Program-made: the position numbers and the translations under genes
The notes under the pieces: generated by a model
Told to the model about the DNA's origin: nothing
The model's database searches: none
Seen by the model: the letters and a program-made list of their open reading frames with translations, nothing else
Origin: Gnetum montanum
Taxonomy: Eukaryota; Streptophyta; Gnetopsida; Gnetales; Gnetaceae
Direction of reading: 5' to 3'
Assembly: GCA_015680685.1 (NCBI GenBank)
Contig: MNCI01033650.1
Location: 44,057 to 77,119, forward strand
Length of the DNA: 33,063 bases
Shown: positions 10,992-20,427 of the stretch, piece by piece
Numbering within the stretch: position 1 is the first letter of the stretch
How the letters are laid out: every line of letters starts with the position of its first letter

Positions 10992-13900
10992 TTAAGTAAG
11001 TAGGAAAAATGTAAATGCATAGGCTAGTGCAATGTAAACAAAAGTAAAAAATGCATGGCAAGTGGAGGCAAAGGGTATGTAGGCATCCACATTTTTGGCC
11101 AAGGGAGAGTCTTGGTCATGTAGTTGCTTCCTAACTGGGTGTGGATTAGGGAGTGTGCAAGGCTTAGGATCCTTTGGGAAGCTATTGGCTTCAACCACTC
11201 GTTCGAGTGTGTTAGCCTTAGGCGTTGCATTGGTTGTCGTAGGTGTACCACTCAGAAACTCTTCTTTTAAAACTTGTGCCATGTCTATGTCGTGAATAGT
11301 TGAAGAGGCAACATTATCATCATGGATGATAACTTGACCACCCTCATATGGAAGGTTGATTTCTTGGTGGATGGGAGAGGAGATGACGTGTAGTTGGGAT
11401 AGCCAAGGCCTGCCTAGAATCATGTTGAAACCTGGCATCTCCTCTATGACGGTGAAATCTACGCTAGTGGGGAATTGCTCTCCTACTACAAAGGCTAAGT
11501 TGATTATACCCCTGACTATGACACATGATTCATTGAAGGATTTTAGACACGTGGTATTGGTTGGCTTGATTTCATCCGCCAGACCTAGTTTGTCAATGAC
11601 GAAGTACAGGACTACGTTTGCTGCTACATCATCATCAACATGCACTCTATGGATTGTGCACTGCCCAACACAAATGCTAATGGATAGTGGAGTTGTAGTG
11701 ACCTCCCCTCGTTCGAGGTTAACTTTGACTACATCATTGCAAAAGTCTAAGGTTATTGAACCTAATTCTTGTGGTGTAGGGGGCAACATCGTTGCATGGA
11801 TGGATGTCTCATTTGCAGGGATGTCCTCCGTAATAGGAATGAAGGCCAAGACCTAGGCCAATGCTTGGCAGTGAGCAGATGAGATCATGATCAGGTCGTA
11901 CAAGCTCAACATCATGTTCTTTTGCTTGAGCGTTTCCTTCACCTAGGTTAGTGTAGCTACAAAGTCCTTGTTGTTAGCTGTTGTGTTGGCCTTAACTTCT
12001 TCCAAGTGGCTTGAAAGACAGATCTCTTGGGAAGGGGACTTGGGCTTGGTTTACTTGGCCTGCTTGGGGGTAGGGGTCCCAATGTTTAGTTGTTGTTTGC
12101 TGGTTGTGGCCTTTGCTTCGACCATGGGGGTTGCGAGGTGCTCGTTTGTCCTTTTGTGTTGTCATTTGATGGGTCTACCCAGGTTGTTGGTGGGGTCAAC
12201 CCTTGAAGGAGGAGGGATCAAGATGTTGCCCACTGTTGGGCTTCGGGTAGGTGAGGGGCCATCACATTGTGGCACTCTTTTGAAAAATGGTGATTTAGGC
12301 AGAGTTGTTGTGTGGTCAACTTGTTGGGGAACTTTGATAACAAAAGGTTGCTTAGTGGTTGTTGTTGCATCATGCCAATTTAACGTCTTAGCGAACGGTT
12401 GTTATGGAACTTTGACCACAAAGGGTGCTGTGGGTGCTCGAGGTGGCACTTTGATAACAAAGGAAGGCCTCTTGCTTGTGGAGGTGGAGGGGACCCTTGC
12501 CTTGTTGGAAGGCACACGGATCACAAAAGGTTGTTGCGTAGGTTTAGACTTACCACCTATGCTAATGGTATTTATGACAGAGGAGGCATCATCTATGTTG
12601 GATTGACTCACCATGTTGATCACCAGTTGGCCACGTTCTATCATTCTCTATAAGTCATCCTGCAAAGCACGACAGTTGTCTATACTGTGACCAGCCAATT
12701 AGTGGTAATGACAGTATTGGTCCAGCTTGAAGTGTTGTGGAACTAGGGGCTCATTTGGTACTGCTAAAGTAAGGTTTCTTACTAGTTCACAGTACCTATC
12801 ATGTTTTTGACGAGTAATTGTCGATACGTGTTTGTGTTGGATTTGCCCAGCTTTCAAGAGTTTCTCTAGTAGTTCAGAGGGTTGCACTGGTAGTGGTGTA
12901 TACTTTGAGTGGTCCTTGCATTGAAAGTTGGGCCTTGGGGTAGCCCCTATCAATGTAGGTGAGTTAGTGCTAGAATTGATGGTTTTGTCAGCTGGGGCCT
13001 TGGGCTTCTTACCTATTGGGCCCCAATTGGTTGCTTTTGTGCTTTTGGCTACTGTTATCACTGTTGTGTTTTTCTTGCAAGCATATTGGCTTCTGTAGGC
13101 CACATAGGCTTGATCATTGCTAGCATGGGCTGCTTCCTCTATGCCTTTTGTTTAGGCAAAGGCTTGGCTAAGAGACTTCGGGGCTAGATAGTACAGTTTG
13201 GACTTGATGAAGTCATCCACTGCACCTTTGAAGATAGCTAGTAGATGTGCCTCTGCTAGGGGTTCATGCATTTCACTCAATGCAGCATTCCAACGTTGGA
13301 GGAATTTTGGCATGGGCTCTAGAGGCCCCTATTTAACCTGCATTAGCTGGTTAAAGGTTGCTTCAGGATTTAGGTTGTACCTGAAGCGTGTCACAAACTT
13401 GGTTATGAGATCCTCCAAAGAGGAGATTGAGGCCTTGGGTAGTGCACGATACCAGTATAACGCCTTGTCCGTGTGTGACATGGGGAACACAAGCATGATG
13501 GCATGTGGCCAAGCTTGAAGGAGTAGGCATTCAGATTAGAATGTGACCAAGTGTGCATTGGGATCTCCTTTTCCATTGTACTTGGTAAATTGAGGCAATT
13601 GAGCCCCAGTTGTAAGAGTTAGGGATGGTATTGTAGGACTTATGGGATTATCTTGGTAAAAGTCCACCATCTTAATGGTGTAAGAGGAGGCAGCCTTAAG
13701 TCGGTTGATCTCCTTCGTCAAGCTTTGTATCAGCTGGAATGCTTGATCCAAGCTTGGGGATGTATCGGTCGATTACATTAGCTGGGCTTGGGTTGGATTC
13801 CTAGCATAGAGTGGCCAGTTTAACGTCGTAGCGAACGGGTGTTGTCAGTTTAGCGTCATAGCGGATGATTGCTGATGTGATGGCTGAGTGATGGGTGCAA

Positions 13901-14504
13901 TGATTAGAGTGGGCTACACATGGGTGGGTTGGACAAACACCATAGACATCGATGAGACAGGTGAGATGTAGGATGCCTGAGTTGTTTGGGACTGGGAGGT
14001 GGCCCTTGCATGAGCATAGTGTTGGGAAAAAGCATTAGTTGCTTGTGAGGAAGGCTCAATTGGCATGGTTACCATCTTAGAGGGGATGGGTGGACCAAAT
14101 CAAGGAGGGGCTGTACTAGGGAGTGGTTGTTGGAAGATAGTGTGGAGGGGGCTCTCATGCTCGTAGTGGGCCTCAAAGTCATCTTCCTCATTTTATGAGG
14201 CTTTCTCGTAGGTTGTCCTTACATCATGCTTGTTTGCACGGATGAGTTGGGACAACAACTAGTGGTAGGACTCTGTGAGTGGGATTATGTCAAACAAGGA
14301 GGGGTTGTACTCCCGTCCATTCTGGTGGACTCGTTCGTAGTCTTGTTTTGCCTCTAAATCGAGGTAATCCACTGGTAGTTTTGCTTGGACTTTGGCACAA
14401 ACAAAATTGTATTGTTCGTGGCTTAATGTGGCATGTTTTGGTTGGGTTGTGGTATTAAATGTGTTAGACACCAACGTGGAAGGTTGATCTGGATTCATAT
14501 TCAC
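10992..14504 (-). pseudogene. Element A gag-protease polyprotein, 16 in-frame stops
   Basis: One reading frame can be followed for about 1170 codons without a frameshift, broken only by 16 stop codons (TAG, TAA, three TGA). In order: N-terminal gag region from Met at 14502-14504; gag core with LPQFTKYNGKGDPNAHL (~13570-13630) and KALYWYRALP; a variant zinc knuckle CHYH-x-LAGHSIDNC near 12670-12715 (C-x2-H-x4-H-x4-C, one stop inside); repeated FVIKVP phrases; the block MMLSLYDLIM (~11910) that precedes the protease; and a retropepsin-like domain ending GFNMILGRPWLSQL (~11410). The catalytic site reads DDDVAAN at about 11620-11636 where D-S/T/D-G is expected, so the protease would be dead. Gag would form the particle and the protease would cut the polyprotein. 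The open frame past about 11000 is hydrophobic read-through into non-coding DNA. Confidence 0.85.
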
Positions 14505-14700
14505 AGATCAAGTTGTGAGAGTTGCTAGTTGTAGAAAATGGCTAATTCTGAAAACAGCAGAAAAATGATGAAGTTTGTTAGTAGTAGGGAAATGGCCAAG
14601 TATAGAAATATAGAAGATGGCTAGGTGTAACAATGCAAAAAAAAAAATGCAAAGTATGAAAATGCAGAAAAAATTCTAAGTATGATAACTGCTAAAACTA
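14505..14700. other. Leader between primer binding site and gag of element A
   Basis: Short A-rich untranslated leader (in element sense T/C-rich with runs of T). No frame of note. Confidence 0.6.
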
Positions 14701-14718
14701 GCCATTCTTCTAGCGCCA
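14701..14718 (-). promoter_or_regulatory. Primer binding site of element A
   Basis: On the - strand, TGGCGCTAGAAGAATGGC begins five bases after the LTR end. TGG pairs with the CCA end of a tRNA. The first 12 bases equal those of element B's site. I could not assign the tRNA from memory. Confidence 0.8.
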
Positions 14719-14723
14719 AAAAC

Positions 14724-15823
14724 TGTAGCGACAAAAAACGTCGATGGCTGGAAACACCAAGAGGTCTTCGGGCGCACAGCCTAACCCCGAATCCATGTGA
14801 GGGTTGTGCTAGAGAAAATGGATTCAGGGTGCCATGAATGGTCTTGTTGATCAAACAAGGACTTAATAGATATATAATGACCCTTTTTGCAAACAATGAT
14901 TTTAAATGGCACACCTGGTGGTAAAATAGAAGAAAATGTAATGTGCACAATAGTGGAAACATGTTAAAGTGTGTAACAGAACAGTAGACACAATTGAACG
15001 CTTTACAATGCTAAAAAAAATAAATGTTGTAATCAGACAAAAAGAGAGTTTGAATAAGAAGATGCATCACCCCAAAAAAGGGGTACATGTATACAGAGTG
15101 TACAATAGGTGCAGTAAGAACACAATCATAGCCTTGGTGGTGTCAGGCTATGAAATCTGGTGCTCACTGTGATAAATTGTGCCTGTTGGGTTGGTAGTCA
15201 CAATGTACTACGCGATGTTCCACTGGGCTGCAATGGGGTTGCAGTGTACCGTGCGGTGTAGTTGTGCTTCTCTGTCGGTGTGGCGTGCTCTGGGTCTTGT
15301 TCACCCACGGAGCTAAAATACCAAGATGCCAAAATGCCAAATGCCTTGCTGGTGAAAAAATGGAAGCCTCCCCTCCTTTTTTCTCCTCTTTTTTTTCAAG
15401 AGAGGGCACAGAGGTATTTATAAGGCTAGGGTTAGCCCAAAATGCAGATCGGGTGCCACGTGGTAGTGCGGTGGGTAACAACGCGTAACATTGTGTAATA
15501 GCGCAGTGTAACAAGGTGTTACGCTACACTACAAGATGTTACGCTATGCAGTGTAGCAGCGTGCTATGCTACACTACGCTACGCTACACAGTGTAGCAGC
15601 GTGTAACAATGCGTAACAACACAACGTAACAAGGTGTTATGCTACACTATGCTACGCAACGTAGCAGGGTGTTGAAAGTGCCATTGTTCTGACACTTAAA
15701 TAAATTTTGCAAATCTTCCAATTGCAGCTGACTACACTTAGCACTTGGAAAAATATGGGCAAAGTGCCACTGTTTTAACACTTAGCCATATTTGTCGAGA
15801 CTTGAAATTTTTGTGGTGTTTCA
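14724..15823 (-). repeat. Element A 5' LTR (1100 bp)
   Basis: Upstream LTR in element sense, partner of 8071-9310. In the first ~290 aligned bases I count about 28 transitions, 4 transversions and 2 single-base indels. A TATAAAT box lies on the - strand at 15416-15422. Confidence 0.95.
15416..15422 (-). promoter_or_regulatory. TATA box in element A 5' LTR
   Basis: TATAAAT on the - strand, downstream (in element sense) of the GTTACGC-rich U3 block and upstream of the gag leader. This is the expected promoter of the element transcript. Confidence 0.7.
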
Positions 15824-15828
15824 ATAGA
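15824..15828. repeat. Target site duplication of element A, right copy (ATAGA)
   Basis: Identical to 8066-8070. The adjoining sequence continues the hAT exon in frame. Confidence 0.95.
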
Positions 15829-16490
15829 CTTCAAACTTTAGCAATGAAGCGTCTTTCTCAAGTAATACTATCAATTTTTCATTAAACATATAACAAATAT
15901 AAATATTCATTAATTTTCTTAAGAGATTTATGCAATGTGATGTTTGAAAACTTGAAATAGTGATGGTTTATATATCATTTTGCATTCTCTAAACACCATG
16001 ATTAATATGCTATTAGGTCTAAAGCTTCAAATGAGTTTGTTTATTAATGAAGTTTTGAATAATTTATAAAATGAATTTTTTAAAAATGCAAAATTTCATT
16101 CTTGTTTTTATCATTTATGTAGGTTGCATCTTCTTTTGCTACTGGAAGAAATTGGTCAACATATTCTTTCATTCATCATATCAAAAGAAATAGTTTTACT
16201 CCAAAAAGAGCTAAAAATTAGTATTTGTTCGTAGCATGATTAGATTGGAAGAAAGAAAAGAAATAAAATATAGGCAACCACTTGCTCTTCGTTAGGATGT
16301 TAATATAGATGATGATGTTTCAATAGTTGATGGTAGAAAAAGTTATTCTACGACTTAGTTAATGTTCTTGTAGCAATGAATCTTAATATTGATGGTTCAG
16401 TCTTTGATGAAGATGATTACCATGCAAATGATATTAATGACATAGTACAAAATGAAGCAAGTTTTATGCATGTACTCTTTAAAGTAGAGT
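15824..16490 (+). pseudogene. hAT transposase, 3' part (C-terminal dimerisation domain)
   Basis: This continues the gene interrupted at 8070. Removing element A and one copy of its ATAGA duplication joins HSGDIHR to LQTLAMKRLSQ in one frame, the family's WW..YG...LQ.LA..VLSQ block. A likely intron follows (15862 GTAATA to AG at 16122). The next exon reads VASSFATGRNWSTYSFIH and KRNSFTPKRAK, the signature of the hAT C-terminal dimerisation domain. A one-base shift near 16220 moves the remainder (LVFVRSMIRLEERKE) to another frame, and an acidic tail rich in Asp is still visible to about 16450. The 3' terminal inverted repeat was not identified. Confidence 0.9.
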
Positions 16491-16905
16491 AAAGAGATAA
16501 AATAGACTAAAAATTAGAATTTGAACAATGTGACAACTTCTAAGCTTTGGCAAGAAACTCTTTTGTGATTTGGAAGAAGATACATAATTTTGTAACATAT
16601 ATATATGATAATGTTAAAATATTCTATAAGAAATATTCAATACTTAATGTTTCATTGCAATCTTCTGTGCAATTTTTTAGCATTAACAATATTTTGAATT
16701 TACATTCTACTTGTTCTATATTCTACAATGTTTTTTATGATATATAATATTTAATTTAATTTTATAAAAACTAATATATTTAAATTTTTTCTATCATGTC
16801 CCTAGCTACACGAATCCTCAATTCCTCCTTCCTCGAATCCAAAATTCTTTTGATGCATAGTGCAAAACAGAGGATATCAACGAGGATAGGACTTTCCTGA
16901 TGCTA

Positions 16906-16935
16906 AATGCAGAGAGGGACAATGCAGAGAGGGAC
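16906..16935. repeat. Exact 15-bp tandem duplication
   Basis: AATGCAGAGAGGGAC occurs twice without a mismatch, at 16906 and 16921. In one + frame it encodes NAERD twice within an open stretch (DEDRTFLML...RDIIVDAAVNWRK). Confidence 0.95.
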
Positions 16936-17110
16936 ATCATTGTAGACGCTGCCGTGAACTGGAGAAAAGCATGCACTTGCAATTTTATCGTTGTGTAAAA
17001 GCAGTGTAGGTTTGAATTTGCTCTCAATGCTGTTTGACTGTGCAAGGACGCGCCACATGCAATCTCTTATTCAATAAAGATCAAGATCTGTGTGAGGTCA
17101 GCGGCTTCTC

Positions 17111-17272
17111 ATGACGATACGTTCTTTCTTCGAGTGGAACGACGGGGACCGAAATGAAATCGTAGACGTTGCCAACAAGAAAGCAAGAATCCACGATCCA
17201 GAGAAAGCAAAAGATGGAGAATTGGAACAGCAAACCGAGTTTGTGTATGGTTCTTTTCTGCAACTATTTTGA
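17111..17272 (+). CDS. Small hypothetical ORF, 53 codons, possibly an exon remnant
   Basis: ATG at 17111 to TGA at 17270-17272 encodes a hydrophilic, charged peptide (MTIRSFFEWNDGDRNEIVDV..., later DPEKAKDGELEQQTEF). Its base composition is more balanced than the flanks, and it contains IVDVA, echoing IVDAA about 170 bp upstream (~16943). That suggests an old internal duplication. I recognise no family. It may be an exon of the same decayed gene as the repeats around it, or chance. No upstream or downstream splice sites could be fixed. Confidence 0.3.
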   Translation: MTIRSFFEWNDGDRNEIVDVANKKARIHDPEKAKDGELEQQTEFVYGSFLQLF

Positions 17273-17350
17273 TTGTATTACTAACTATGAACATTATGCC
17301 TGTTAACGCAAAGAGCAACTGCTGAATATTAAGAACATACTAGTAAGTCT

Positions 17351-17430
17351 TTTCTACTTGTGCGGAACGCTCAAGTGAATTGATCTTCTGTTCTACTTCC
17401 GCCGAACGCTCAAGTGAAAACTGATCTTCT
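17351..17430. repeat. Two 39-bp tandem repeats
   Basis: CGAACGCTCAAGTGAA-type cores at 17365 and 17404 are 39 bp apart, with flanking TTCTACTT and TGATCTTCT also repeated. The repeat is open in both directions: the - strand encodes SLERSA[EQ]VE twice and the + strand encodes AERSSE twice. Confidence 0.85.
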
Positions 17431-17678
17431 TTTATAAGAGGTTGACCGCGTCGTTGTTGTCTATTTGTCGTATTGGGAAACGTCAAACTAGTGGGTGCTT
17501 GAAGGTTATAATTATTGTTAAGTTTTGACGATTTCATAGCGAGTTTCTATGAAATATTTGCTTGAACTATTGGTAAAAAGAAGTTCTTAAGTTAAAACGT
17601 ATGCTTTTAACATTATTTTAAAAAAGCTCATGAAGATGATTAGTAAGTAGGCCTCCAATTTTGATGTCTAATTTTAAG

Positions 17679-17813
17679 AATAATTTAAAGTTTCATGTTT
17701 TGTTGCATAGAGCTAAACAGGAAAATAATTTAAAGTTTCATGTTTTGTTGAGCATAGCTGAACAAGACAATAATCTAAAGTTTCGTGTTTTGTTGAGCAC
17801 AACTAAATAAGAA
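17679..17813. repeat. Three 45-bp tandem repeats encoding 15-residue units
   Basis: Units start at 17679, 17724 and 17769, each exactly 45 bp. The + strand frame reads NNLKFHVLL plus a variable end, three times, with a stop (TAA) only near the end of the third unit. Substitutions between units are few. Confidence 0.9.
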
Positions 17814-18169
17814 ATTGTTAGTTTTCTCAATTCCATTAAAGCATATGGAATCTATTTTTACACTATTTGGTTCTAGATGTGATTTTGTTGAAATCAATCT
17901 TCTTAAGTGCAAGTGAAAAGATTTACATTTAATCAATTATGTATTATAAATTTCTTAATTCTTCTAATTTTTTTCATTGGGAAGAACATTTAATGTTTGT
18001 CTTTTTCATTTCAAGGAAAAAGATGGTGAGGAAAAGAAAAAACATGTTGAAGTTGAGGATAGGAAAAAAAATTGGAAGTTAAACAAATGAAAAATCAAGA
18101 TATTATCAATGATAAGAATGATCAAATGATAATAAAAAGTCAAAGAAGACAAGATTCTGTGAATCCTTT

Positions 18170-18301
18170 ACTTTTAATTTTACTATAAAAAGAATAGATA
18201 AGTTTGGAAAAATAGTACATAAGGAAAATTTTTCTACTTTTACTTTTATTATAAGAAGTATAGATGAGTTTGGACAAATGACACATAAGCAAAATTTTTC
18301 C
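18170..18301. repeat. Two 66-bp tandem repeats
   Basis: ACTTTTAMTTTT... starts at 18170 and 18236. Each copy ends AAAATTTTTC. The period of 66 bp equals 22 codons, and the repeat keeps the surrounding reading frame. Confidence 0.9.
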
Positions 18302-18409
18302 TTATGTAAGAAGATTATTGTTTACACAAAGCTGAAATCTTTTGTTGATAAGAGGGCTTTAACAAATGCGAAAGAGACTTGACCTAAAATTAATTGTGAT
18401 GGATTATAT

Positions 18410-18414
18410 GTCCC
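18410..18414. repeat. Target site duplication of element B, left copy (GTCCC)
   Basis: GTCCC directly before TGTTGATGCG. The identical 5 bp are at 26540-26544. Confidence 0.95.
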
Positions 18415-20148
18415 TGTTGATGCGTAAATTTTGGACACGCGAACACCTGTGAAAACTCATTTTAGGAGACTATCGCCTAGGGCGCCTCCCGTATGGGTAC
18501 GGAAACCCGGGAATAGTCTCAGCTGGAAAGGGCTATGTGACAAAACAATAATAACAATATTTTAAACGAAATATCAAAACAAAAGCTTGTATTTGATTTA
18601 ATATTTAAATACTTCAANTTGTTGCTGAAGCAGTTGTAAATGAGGATCGGGATCCAGCACGAGGCAAAAGTCGTCCTAGGCGTAGCAACAGGGCGAGGGT
18701 CTGCGTGTTGCAGCTGGGTAGGGTGTGTGTGCAGCCGTGAGAAGAAGACTGCGAGCCTCTGCCACCACGGGAACTGCAAGCGCGTGTGCTGCTACTGCGG
18801 ACGTGGGAGAAATCGGCCTGAGCGTAGCAGCCATTGCAGCCACGACCGTGGCTGCGAAAAGGCAGAGAACGGAATGCACAGGTGCAGGCGCGGGCAGAGG
18901 AGAAGGGCCCGATCCACCCTGTGGAGGGTCGGATCGCACACAGACGTCCAAGAAATGTGCGTCACCTTTGCTGTCATTACAGCGGGCACAGTATCTGCGT
19001 GGAGTCGGCGCAGGTGCCGATGGAAAAGAGCTCGAGCGGTGGAGTGCAGGAACTGAGAGGCAGCAGAGGTCAGATCCGAGGAAAAAGATCGGCGGATCTG
19101 TTGCTGCTGTTGCGGCTATGGATGCGGCCGCAAAAAATAGAGGGTGTGCAGATCTCACCACTCGTGGCGCAGATCGCGAGCGACAGGGCGAGGGTCTGCG
19201 AAAAACAAGATACCGCGGGTTGCGGCGAAGAACAGAGAGAGGTCACTGTTTCACATGCGGTCGGGGTAGAGAAGGATGCGCAGCGGCGGCGGGAAACCAG
19301 AGGCAGACAAACAAATGGCGCTGCGGGCGATGGCGGACAGAACAGATGGAGTTGCGGGCGCGGGATCTGACGCGGGCGACGCGGGCGAACGGATGGTGAC
19401 GAGGGCGGCGGAACAACAGATGGCGGCGCGGAGGGCGGCTGAACAGAACCCTGGAACCTGCAACCCAGGACAGGACTGAAACTATTGTCTGAGCAGGGCC
19501 GGATCTCTCGGCTAGAGAAGCCTCCGAAGAAAATCTCCTGCCAGCCAAGATCTCCTTCATCTTCTGCCTCTTCCTCCTCATTTATAGCGGCGGGGAAACC
19601 AGCGGCGGCGGTGGAAGAAGAGAAACCTAACCCTAATTGCTGCCACCCTAACCACGTTGAGCCACCTAAAAATAAAACCATAAGGAAAACAACCATAAGT
19701 TTAGTTTATTTTATTTTTAAAAGGCACGCGGTCAATCCTCATTTTATTTATTTTTATTTTTTCATGTATTTTCCGGAGGCAAGTATCACTGTCATGTCAT
19801 ATTGCTTTTTGTGCATGTACGAAGGGCCTTGCAACCTTTATCAAAATGCAATTATGTAAAGCTGCTTTAAATAGCCATATTTAGAATTTATGTCCGACTA
19901 AAAATTGTGTAGAGCTCACCATCATGAAAACATTCATAACTGAATATACCGCAGTTATTCTTATCAGTGTTCATAATGTTGTTTGGTAAAAAAAAAATCA
20001 CTCGTTCATAGTTTAAACTTCGCTCAGAGCAACCGATTCCTCTCTGTATATAGCACAGGAAACTCACGTGCAGTTTTGGGACCAGCCACGTTCGTGGAGA
20101 CTGTTGATCAAGGCCCCATGCTTAGCATGGGTGAAGTTGGCCTCAACA
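18415..20148 (-). repeat. Element B 3' LTR (1734 bp, with an assembly gap)
   Basis: Partner of 24731-26539. A single N at 18618 stands where the other LTR has 84 bp (24934-25017), which accounts for the length difference. 18640-19480 is strikingly G+C- and CpG-rich inside an AT-rich LTR. A TATAAAT box lies on the - strand at 19580-19586, so the GC-rich block would be transcribed as R/U5 leader. Confidence 0.95.
18618..18618. other. Ambiguous base: collapsed assembly gap
   Basis: Left flank ACTTCAA matches 24927-24933 and right flank TTGTTGCTGAAG matches from 25018. The intervening 84 bp of the other LTR are absent. The N therefore probably hides a gap rather than an unread base. Confidence 0.8.
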
Positions 20149-20163
20149 CTTAGCCCCCAAACT
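20149..20163 (-). promoter_or_regulatory. Polypurine tract of element B
   Basis: On the - strand, AGTTTGGGGGCTAAG lies immediately before the 3' LTR start TGTTGAGGCC. This is a typical plus-strand primer tract. Confidence 0.85.
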
Positions 20164-20396
20164 ATAGATTGCAGGTAAGTGCAAGGACTAGAAAATTTTA
20201 AATGAAAATGCAAATGGTGGGGAAAACAAAAACAGCATAAAACAAGAAATGCAAATTTGAAAATAAACTATAATATTCTAAACATGATCGAAATAACCAA
20301 ATAATCAACAGAGACACCGACATAGGCCATCCAAACAACCATTAAAATCTAGTTTATTGATATTTTGACTAAGATCTATAGATATATATGTGTAAT

Positions 20397-20427
<31 letters not shown>

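Larger units (their letters stand above)
8071..15823 (-). mobile_element. Element A: complete but decayed gag-protease LTR retrotransposon
   Basis: A 7.75-kb LTR retrotransposon transcribed on the - strand. Its LTRs (14724-15823 upstream in element sense, 8071-9310 downstream) start and end with TG and CA and are flanked by ATAGA on both sides. A primer binding site lies next to the upstream LTR and a purine-rich tract next to the downstream one. The internal region holds a gag-protease frame (10992-14504) with 16 in-frame stops and then about 1.7 kb without coding potential. No reverse transcriptase, RNase H or integrase motif was found, so it was probably non-autonomous when it moved. It sits inside an exon of the hAT gene. 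LTR divergence of about 11% over the first ~290 aligned bases shows it is old. Confidence 0.93.
16491..18099. other. AT-rich region with coding-like scraps and short tandem repeats
   Basis: It holds the 15-, 39- and 45-bp tandem repeats listed separately, a 53-codon frame at 17111-17272, and otherwise AT-rich DNA. No domain was recognised. Because every repeat period is a multiple of three, part of this may be a decayed host gene. Confidence 0.5.
18100..18414 (+). pseudogene. Unrecognised gene remnant, part left of element B
   Basis: A + strand frame is open from about 18130 to the element B insertion, interrupted by one TGA near 18380. It begins basic (NKKSKK) and carries two 22-residue repeats: FTFNFTIKRIDKFGKIVHKE and FTFIIRSIDEFGQMTHKQ. 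It ends ...KINCDGLYVP exactly at the insertion point. In DNA this AT-rich, one stop in about 95 codons is far below expectation, so I read it as decayed coding sequence. I recognise no family. It resumes at 26545. Confidence 0.5.

Noticed and set aside
11356-12606. Two + strand frames of 166 and 212 codons in element A
   Set aside because: They are antisense shadows of the gag-protease frame, which has the family motifs on the - strand. The + strand translations carry no recognisable domain.
18640-19400. Long + strand frames (over 130 and over 220 codons, Cys/Arg-rich) in the LTR of element B, repeated at 25039-25455
   Set aside because: They run antisense to the element, occur in several overlapping frames, and arise because the GC-rich block has few stops. 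Presence in both LTRs reflects LTR identity, not conservation.
20376-20427. TA-repeat as a regulatory element
   Set aside because: It is a plain microsatellite in the untranslated region of element B, with nothing to tie it to a function.
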